Shown here: positions 59,315 through 64,000 of the stretch, one piece after another
Layout of the letters: each line of letters starts with the position of its first letter
How positions within the stretch are numbered: position 1 is the first letter of the stretch
Source of the DNA: DAOTXS01 sp034433515
Lineage (GTDB): Bacteria > Chloroflexota > Anaerolineae > UBA4142
Reading direction: 5' to 3'
DNA length: 64,000 nt
Assembly: GCA_034433515.1 (NCBI GenBank)
Contig: DAOUAL010000085.1
Span: 1-64,000 of the forward strand
Translations under genes and position numbers: made by a program
Notes under the pieces: model-generated
What the model was told of the DNA's origin: nothing
Database searches by the model: none
What the model saw: only the letters and a program-made list of their open reading frames with translations

Positions 59315-60085
59315 ATGGATGCAATTTCGCAAGCAATCGTTGAGGTGTTGCAAAATAACAAGCCAGCCGCGCTTGCCACCGTGGTGAAGACGCGCGGCGC
59401 CAGCCCACGCAACGTGGGTGCAAAAATGCTCGTCTATCCGGATGGTTCGATTGTTGGTTCGATTGGCGGCGGCGAGATGGAATTGCGCGTGATTGCCGCG
59501 GCGAAGGACGCGCTGGCAGACGGACAACCACGCTATCTCGATATGACGTTATCGAATGAAGAGCGCGGCGATCCGATGATCTGCGGCGGCGAGATGGAAA
59601 TTTTCGTCGAACCGTTGCTCACCACGCCGACGCTGGTGATTGTGGGGGCAGGGCATATTGGTGCGGCGGTCGCACAGTTGGGAAAATTTCTGGGCTTTCA
59701 CATCATCGTGTTGGATGATCGCCCGGAGTTTGTGACGCCGGAAAATTTTCCTCATGCCGATGAGCGCATCGCGGGCGATCTAGTCGAAAAAATCAAACAC
59801 ATCGAAATCACGCCGCAAACGTTCGTGGTGTTGGTGACACGTGCGCACACGTTGGACGCGCAACTCCTCAGCGCAGTGGTGGACAAGCCAGCGGCGTACA
59901 TCGGTATGCTAGGAAGCCGGCGACGTGTGCTCACCGTGATGGACACATTGAAAAAGCAAGGCGTGAGCGAAACTATGCTCGCCCGCGTGCACGCGCCGAT
60001 TGGCTTGGAGATTCAAGCCGAGACGCCGCAAGAGATTGCGGTGAGCATTATGGCCCAAGTCATTCAAGTAAGAAGGGAAAAGTAA
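59315..60085 (+). CDS. XdhC/CoxF-family molybdenum hydroxylase maturation factor
   Basis: A 256-residue protein with an N-terminal XdhC_CoxI domain (ALATVVKTRGASPRNVGAKMLVYPDGSIVGSIGGGEME, MICGGEMEIFVEPL with the conserved Cys) and a C-terminal Rossmann domain (VIVGAGHIGAAVAQLGKFLGFHIIVLDDRPEF; AAYIGMLGSRRR). XdhC proteins carry Mo cofactor and promote its sulfuration for insertion in xanthine-dehydrogenase-type enzymes. It lies 25 bp before the FAD/[2Fe-2S] subunit, which supports the split enzyme being one complex. Its last residues and stop codon fall in a heptanucleotide repeat. Confidence 0.93.
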   Translation: MDAISQAIVEVLQNNKPAALATVVKTRGASPRNVGAKMLVYPDGSIVGSIGGGEMELRVIAAAKDALADGQPRYLDMTLSNEERGDPMICGGEMEIFVEPLLTTPTLVIVGAGHIGAAVAQLGKFLGFHIIVLDDRPEFVTPENFPHADERIAGDLVEKIKHIEITPQTFVVLVTRAHTLDAQLLSAVVDKPAAYIGMLGSRRRVLTVMDTLKKQGVSETMLARVHAPIGLEIQAETPQEIAVSIMAQVIQVRREK

Positions 60086-60094
60086 AAAGTACGA
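60067..60094 (+). repeat. Heptanucleotide repeat at the xdhC 3' end
   Basis: Four 7-bp units: AGTAAGA, AGGGAAA, AGTAAAA, AGTACGA. The TAA stop codon of the XdhC gene (60083-60085) is in the third unit. Confidence 0.65.
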
Positions 60095-60109
60095 TTTTTG
60101 AGAGGTTCT

Positions 60110-61528
60110 ATGTGGGAACAATTCATCACGGCAACGTCCGTTGATCAAGTGATCGAATTGCTAGCTCAACACAAACGCGAGGCACGCCTGATCAACGGCG
60201 GCACCGATTTGATGCTCGAAATCGAACGAAAGGTGCGCACGCCTAAAATCGTGATTGATGTGAGCCGGATTCCCGGCTTGGACGAGATTCGCTTTCAAGA
60301 TGGTGTGTTTCATCTGGGTGCAAGTGTAACGCACAATCAAGTGGTGGGCGATGAACGCTTGCGGGCGTATGCCTATCCGCTCGTACGCGCATGCTGGGAG
60401 GTCGGTGCGCCGCAGATTCGCAATCGCGGGACGATTGCCGGCAATCTCATCACCGCCTCGCCGGCAAATGATACGATCACGCCGCTCTGGGCGATGGGGG
60501 CGTGGGTTACGCTCAAAAGTGTGCGCGGTGAACGCGAGGTTGCGCTGGATGAGTTTATGCGCGGCGTGCGCCACACCGATCTAGAGCCGGATGAGATGCT
60601 CATCAAGATTTCGTTCCCGGCGTTGAAAGAGAACGAAGCCGGGACTTTTATCAAACTGGGTCTGCGGCGCGCCCAAGCTATCTCGGTAGTCAACGTGGCG
60701 GTTGTGCTTGGGTTCGCGTCGCCCGCCACACGCCAATCGGTCATCGAATCGGCGTGGATCACGCTGGGTTCAGTTGCGCCCACCATTGTTGCCGCCGATG
60801 AAGCGCAACGCTTTTTGGTCGGCGAAACGTTGGACGATCATATCATTGATCAAGCCGCTCTGCTCGCGATGCAAGCCGCGCGACCGATTGATGATATTCG
60901 CGGCACCGCCGATTATCGGCGCGAGATGGTGCGCGTGTTGGTGGCGCGCGCGTTGCGTCAATTGCGCAATGGGACGGAACGCGCCGATTTTCCAACCAAG
61001 CCGGTGATGCTGTGGGGCAGAACCGATGGTAGGTTCCAAGTTCAAGGTTCAAAGTTAAAAGTTAGCCCGGACGTGATTGAGACGATTGTGAATGGCAAGC
61101 GATATGAGATTCGCGGTGCACACGATAAATCCTTGTTGCGTTTGTTGCGCGAAGACATCGGTTTGCTTGGCACCAAGGAAGGTTGCGCAGAAGGCGAGTG
61201 CGGGGCATGTACCGTTTTCCTGGATGGCATCGCGGTGATGAGTTGTTTGGTCCCGGCGCCACGCGCCCATCACGCCGAGATCGTAACGGTTGAAGGATTG
61301 CAGCACGACGATCGTTTGCATCCCTTGCAACAAGCGTTCATCGAAACGGGTGCGGTGCAATGCGGTTATTGCACCCCGGGTTTCATTATGAGTGGCGCCG
61401 CTCTGTTGGATGAACAGCCGCACCCCACGCGCGACGATATTCGACACGCGCTTACCGGGAACTTGTGTCGCTGCACCGGCTATTATAAAATCATCGAGGC
61501 GGTAGAGCGCGCGCTTTTAGCACGATGA
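60110..61528 (+). CDS. Molybdenum hydroxylase: FAD-binding subunit fused to [2Fe-2S] domain
   Basis: A 472-residue protein. Residues 1-290 are the CoxM/XdhB FAD domain (LINGGTDLMLEIERKV, HLGASVTHNQVVGD, QIRNRGTIAGNLITASPANDTI, C-terminal CO_deh_flav_C). Residues ~320-472 are a CoxS-type iron-sulfur domain with GCAEGECGACTVFLDG, QCGYCTPGFIMSG and LCRCTGYYKII. The 12-residue linker (about 305-320) is encoded by a heptanucleotide repeat. ATG 60110 was chosen, with GAGAGG upstream, over TTG 60098. With the 50688 protein it forms a full enzyme but with two copies of the iron-sulfur domain. Stop overlaps the next start. Confidence 0.92.
   Translation: MWEQFITATSVDQVIELLAQHKREARLINGGTDLMLEIERKVRTPKIVIDVSRIPGLDEIRFQDGVFHLGASVTHNQVVGDERLRAYAYPLVRACWEVGAPQIRNRGTIAGNLITASPANDTITPLWAMGAWVTLKSVRGEREVALDEFMRGVRHTDLEPDEMLIKISFPALKENEAGTFIKLGLRRAQAISVVNVAVVLGFASPATRQSVIESAWITLGSVAPTIVAADEAQRFLVGETLDDHIIDQAALLAMQAARPIDDIRGTADYRREMVRVLVARALRQLRNGTERADFPTKPVMLWGRTDGRFQVQGSKLKVSPDVIETIVNGKRYEIRGAHDKSLLRLLREDIGLLGTKEGCAEGECGACTVFLDGIAVMSCLVPAPRAHHAEIVTVEGLQHDDRLHPLQQAFIETGAVQCGYCTPGFIMSGAALLDEQPHPTRDDIRHALTGNLCRCTGYYKIIEAVERALLAR
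61034..61061 (+). repeat. Heptanucleotide repeat encoding a fusion linker
   Basis: Four 7-bp units: TTCCAAG, TTCAAGG, TTCAAAG, TTAAAAG (then TTAG). It encodes FQVQGSKLKV between the FAD and iron-sulfur domains. Confidence 0.72.
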
Positions 61529-62058
61529 TTGCGTGGATGGTGCGCGCCCTGTTGCATCCATCGTTGAGTGTGTTTCAAGACGCGCGTGCCCATGCGAACC
61601 TTGGACACGTGATCACTACGACACTCGCGCTGGGCATCGTTACCGGTTTCATCGGTGGCATCCTCAATTTCATTTCTGTTGGCGATTCACTTGTCGAGGG
61701 GATTACGCTAACGATCATCACGCCTTTTCGGTTGATGTTCGCGCTCATCGTGATGAATGCGATTTGGCTGGCGTTGTTACGCTTGCTTGGTGCGCATGGC
61801 GATTTTGCAACGCAAACTTGGTTGAGCGCGTTAACGATGATGCCGATGATCGCGTTGGCAAGTTTGCTCGCCGCGATTCCAACGATCGGTGCGGTGCTGG
61901 CAATCGGTGCGCTGGGGTACGGGAGTGTGGTGAACGCGTTTGCCTTGCGCGTAGCGCACGCCGAGTCATTATCGCGTGCATCGAACTTGGTTTTGGCGGC
62001 AGTGTCGTTGAGCGGCGGCATTTTGGGCTGGCTCGCAATGTCGAGTATTCCGCAATAG
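61525..62058 (+). CDS. Yip1-like membrane protein
   Basis: A 177-residue protein with five predicted helices after a short start (MIAWMVRALLHPSLSVFQDARAHANLGHV). The helix pattern, with TIITPFRLMFALIVMNAIWLALLRLLGA and MMPMIALASLLAAIPTIGAVLAIGALGYGSVVNAFALR, resembles Yip1-domain proteins. Function in bacteria is unknown. It overlaps the preceding subunit gene by 4 bp, an unexpected coupling for a redox enzyme. Confidence 0.7.
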   Translation: MIAWMVRALLHPSLSVFQDARAHANLGHVITTTLALGIVTGFIGGILNFISVGDSLVEGITLTIITPFRLMFALIVMNAIWLALLRLLGAHGDFATQTWLSALTMMPMIALASLLAAIPTIGAVLAIGALGYGSVVNAFALRVAHAESLSRASNLVLAAVSLSGGILGWLAMSSIPQ

Positions 62059-62068
62059 GAGGTGGGCA

Positions 62069-62575
62069 ATGCGCGTGGTGCAAACAACCTTTGGACTAGC
62101 CCTGGTCCTTTTTGGCGGCGTGCTGGTCTTGCTCACGAGTGGAATGATTACGTTGACGCTGCTGGGATTTGTAGGTATCTCACTGGTCTTGAGCGGATTG
62201 GTGTTTAGCGTGGCGGGGATCGCATCGCGTAAACAAATGGCGTGGTTGACCGTGCTTTTTGTGCCGGGCGCGCTCGCATTTGCGATGGGTGGAGTCTTGA
62301 TGTACACTGAGATCGCCGGCGCCCAAGTATGGGCATACGCGTGGACGGTGCTGGTGATTGCGTTGGGCTTGGCGTTCCTAGGGATGTACTGGTTAGGTCC
62401 GCATGCTGGCTGGTTGCGCTGGGTAGGTGTGCTGGTGGGAGGTGTTGGCGTTTTGCTCTTTGCCTTGTTTTTCACGGCATTGTCGCCGGAACCATCAGCA
62501 CGGATCATTGGTCCTATCGTATTGATTGGATTGGGCTTGGTGTTTGCGGTCGGTGCGCTGGTACCGCAACGCTGA
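62069..62575 (+). CDS. Multi-pass membrane protein, unknown
   Basis: A 168-residue protein of six hydrophobic helices with few charged residues (e.g. GLALVLFGGVLVLLTSGMITLTLLGFVGISLVLSGLVFS). No enzyme motif is visible. GGAGGTGGGCA precedes the ATG. It follows the Yip1-like gene by 10 bp and may share its transcript. Confidence 0.7.
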   Translation: MRVVQTTFGLALVLFGGVLVLLTSGMITLTLLGFVGISLVLSGLVFSVAGIASRKQMAWLTVLFVPGALAFAMGGVLMYTEIAGAQVWAYAWTVLVIALGLAFLGMYWLGPHAGWLRWVGVLVGGVGVLLFALFFTALSPEPSARIIGPIVLIGLGLVFAVGALVPQR

Positions 62576-62592
62576 TTCACGGAGGAATCGAA

Positions 62593-62937
62593 ATGGACGA
62601 GTTACAACGCACGACAAACAAAAAGTTGGAAACGGTTGCGTGGGGCGCGTTCTTTATTTGGTGGGGTGTCACTGCGTTGCTGACCTTCTTGCCAGCGGGC
62701 ATCAACACCATCGGTATCGGGCTGATCTTGGTGGGCTTGAACGTGGCGCGCTATTATCTCCAAATCCCGACCAGTGGCTTTACCGTTGGGTTAGGCGTCA
62801 TCGCATTGGTGCTGGGTGGCTTTGAGTTCATCAAAACCGTGTTTGCTTTGCCCTTCCAGGTGGATATATTTCCGATTTTGCTGATCGTGTTGGGGGTTGT
62901 CCTGCTCGGACGTGAATTGATGCGCGGGAGAGACTAG
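62593..62937 (+). CDS. Small multi-pass membrane protein, unknown
   Basis: A 114-residue protein. A short polar start (MDELQRTTNKKLETVAWG) precedes about four helices (AFFIWWGVTALLTFLP, TIGIGLILVGLNVARYY, TVGLGVIALVLGGFEF, DIFPILLIVLGVVLLG) and an Arg-rich tail RELMRGRD. ATG 62593 was chosen with GGAGGAA 7 bases upstream; the longer frame is a shadow of the preceding gene. It precedes xseB by 2 bp. Confidence 0.75.
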   Translation: MDELQRTTNKKLETVAWGAFFIWWGVTALLTFLPAGINTIGIGLILVGLNVARYYLQIPTSGFTVGLGVIALVLGGFEFIKTVFALPFQVDIFPILLIVLGVVLLGRELMRGRD

Positions 62938-62939
62938 GG

Positions 62940-63179
62940 ATGCCAAAAGCCAAACCAGAATCGTTTGAAAAACTGTTTGCCGAACTAGAAGAAACGATTG
63001 CCAAACTGGAAGCCGGCGATCTCTCGCTCGATGAGTCGCTGGCACTGTATCAGCGCGGGATGGCACTCGCCAAGCAATGCGGTGATTTACTCGATCAAGC
63101 GGAATTGCGCATCAAGGTTCTAGCGCCGCAAGGGAACGAATTGATCGAAGCCGATTTAGACGAAGCAGAAGAGGACTAG
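62940..63179 (+). CDS. xseB: Exodeoxyribonuclease VII small subunit
   Basis: A 79-residue protein, the helical XseB: SFEKLFAELEETIAKLEAGDLSLDESLALYQRGMALAKQCGDLLDQAELRIKVL is the complete family core. XseB binds several copies to XseA to make the single-strand exonuclease. The large subunit xseA, usually just upstream, is absent; a small membrane protein takes its place. Confidence 0.95.
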   Translation: MPKAKPESFEKLFAELEETIAKLEAGDLSLDESLALYQRGMALAKQCGDLLDQAELRIKVLAPQGNELIEADLDEAEED

Positions 63180-63190
63180 TACGCGAAATT

Positions 63191-63631
63191 ATGGACGAGT
63201 TTTTTTCGAATCGTGTATTGCAAGCCATTTTTATCCCGTGGGCAATCGCACAAATTTCTAAACCGATTATCGAGTACATTCGCAAACGTAAACTGAATTT
63301 GCGTTTGCTGACGACGGCAGGCGGAATGCCCTCGTCGCATTCGGCGTTGGTGTGCGCGTTGGCGGCGGCCGTGGGTATCCGCGAGGGTTTGTCTTCCACC
63401 TTGTTTGCGGTCGCCTTTGCGCTTGCTGTCATTGTAATGTACGACGCCGCCGGCGTGCGCCGCGCCGCGAGTATGCAGGCGCGGATTCTCAATCAAATCA
63501 TTGATGAACTTTTTCAAGGACATCCTATCAGCGAAACCCGTTTGCGCGAACTCTTGGGTCATACCCCCATCGAAGTGGTGGTGGGTGCGTTATTAGGCAT
63601 CTTGGGCGCGTGGTGGTGGATGACGCGCTAA
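63191..63631 (+). CDS. Divergent PAP2 family membrane protein (DUF212)
   Basis: A 146-residue membrane protein. LTTAGGMPSSHSALVCALAAAVG carries the SSH phosphatase-type motif and VMYDAAGVRRAASMQARILNQI the downstream Asp/Arg segment; LGHTPIEVVVGALLGILGAWW ends the fold with GHT. These match the divergent PAP2 family (YuiD-like). It may act on a membrane lipid phosphate. It starts 11 bp after xseB. Confidence 0.92.
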   Translation: MDEFFSNRVLQAIFIPWAIAQISKPIIEYIRKRKLNLRLLTTAGGMPSSHSALVCALAAAVGIREGLSSTLFAVAFALAVIVMYDAAGVRRAASMQARILNQIIDELFQGHPISETRLRELLGHTPIEVVVGALLGILGAWWWMTR

Positions 63632-63709
63632 CCCGCTTTGTAACCCGATTCTGACTTGGTTTGGACTGTTCTCGGTACGCCCGCCGATTAAGATAACGAG
63701 AAACTGACA

Positions 63710-63758
63710 ACTAGTCACTAGCGACTAGTGACTAGCCACTAGTGACTAGCGCCTAGTC
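63710..63758. repeat. Heptanucleotide tandem repeat upstream of the lipoprotein gene
   Basis: Seven 7-bp units: ACTAGTC, ACTAGCG, ACTAGTG, ACTAGCC, ACTAGTG, ACTAGCG, CCTAGTC. It is followed by TGGAGGTGAGAGT-ATG, so it ends next to the ribosome site of the next gene. Confidence 0.88.
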
Positions 63759-63771
63759 TGGAGGTGAGAGT

Positions 63772-64000
63772 ATGCTTTCTCGCCGCGAGTTTCTACGATT
63801 ATCTGTCCTCTATACCATCGGCGCGCTGACTGGCTGTGTTTCACCGGCACTGTCGCCCACGTCAACAACACAACCGACCTCTGCGTCCACCGTTGTGCCA
63901 ACGGCTACGTGGATTCCGCCAACCGCAACCCCCGTAGCGCGCGCCACCCCAGTGCTGACCCCGACTGCTGTCCCCGTTGTTGTTCCCACGATGACGGCGA
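63772..64000 (+). CDS. Tat-type lipoprotein (3'-truncated)
   Basis: The first 76 residues of a protein that runs off the window. The start MLSRREFLRLSVLYTIGALTGC contains a twin-arginine motif (SRREFL) and ends in the lipobox LTGC, so it should be exported folded by Tat and lipidated. A Ser/Thr/Pro/Val linker of over 50 residues follows, typical for the other lipoproteins in this window. GGAGGTGAG precedes the ATG. The functional domain is not visible. Confidence 0.8.
   Translation, partial: MLSRREFLRLSVLYTIGALTGCVSPALSPTSTTQPTSASTVVPTATWIPPTATPVARATPVLTPTAVPVVVPTMTA

Noticed and set aside
50688..61528. Selenium-dependent molybdenum hydroxylase, as support for the selenoprotein claim
   Set aside because: XdhC-type maturation is shared by ordinary Mo enzymes. 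None of the specific selenium-cofactor genes (yqeB, yqeC, selD) is in the window, so it gives no support.
63710..63758. CRISPR array
   Set aside because: The units are 7 bp with no spacers and no cas genes nearby. It is a tandem heptamer repeat.

Overview
The window looks like a chromosomal contig of a free-living bacterium, most likely a Chloroflexota member of the Anaerolineae type. Moderately high GC content, abundant GCGC-rich codons, lipoproteins with long Pro/Thr linkers, a Qng1-like domain, a T-box leader and an rpmH-rnpA-yidD-yidC-jag-parAB cluster fit this. There is no 16S gene or taxonomic marker, so the assignment is inference. No phage, integrase, CRISPR array or full insertion sequence is present. 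What is mobile or repetitive is small: one MITE-like family and several short repeat families.

Layout. 1-12196 (+): a surface-polysaccharide locus with three GT4 glycosyltransferases, a Gfo/Idh/MocA oxidoreductase, a secreted surface protein, a giant O-antigen-ligase/TPR protein, a WecA-type initiating transferase and a UDP-sugar dehydrogenase, ending in gmk. 12245-23016 (-): a beta-glucoside/cellobiose operon (LacI regulator, ABC importer, lipoprotein glycosidase, GH94 phosphorylase, DUF4380 protein, GH1 beta-glucosidase). Its promoter (TTGACA-17-TATAAT) is overlapped by a TGGGAGCGCTCCCA operator, with a second copy 62 bp further on. 23453-29708 (+): cell-wall LysM/M23 and LysM/L,D-transpeptidase proteins, an adenosine-specific-kinase family protein, a carotenoid hydratase-like protein, a DUF1028 protein, a quinone-reductase-like MDR and clpP. 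29736-35809 (-): rpmH, rnpA, yidD, a PQQ-type beta-propeller lipoprotein, yidC, jag, a PfkB kinase, parA, parB. 35938-43565 (-): aspartate-family amino acid genes lysC, asd, thrS, thrC, thrB. lysC is preceded by a T-box leader whose specifier reads ACC (Thr) and, immediately before that, by tRNA-Val(GAC). 43582-50243 (-): HAD hydrolase, Zn alcohol dehydrogenase, alpha/beta hydrolase, FtsX-type permease and two DsbA-like proteins. 50401-64000 (+): a molybdenum hydroxylase split over two polypeptides 6.5 kb apart with XdhC between, a PfkB-Qng1-like fusion, an M20 amidohydrolase, CorA, small membrane proteins, xseB, a PAP2-like protein and a truncated Tat lipoprotein.

Highlights. (1) The second DsbA-like gene carries an in-frame TGA exactly at the first active-site Cys (Q-TGA-PFC), a strong selenocysteine (UxxC) candidate. 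(2) A PfkB kinase fused to a Qng1/DUF2419-like nucleotide N-glycosidase domain with an added C-terminal Cys cluster suggests a one-polypeptide nucleoside (queuosine?) salvage enzyme. (3) A threonine-specific T-box governs aspartokinase. (4) Short repeats (a 104-bp TIR element, degenerate 7-bp and 8-bp tandem repeats, a ~100-bp dispersed repeat) repeatedly sit on gene 3' ends, where they supply stop codons, or inside protein linkers.
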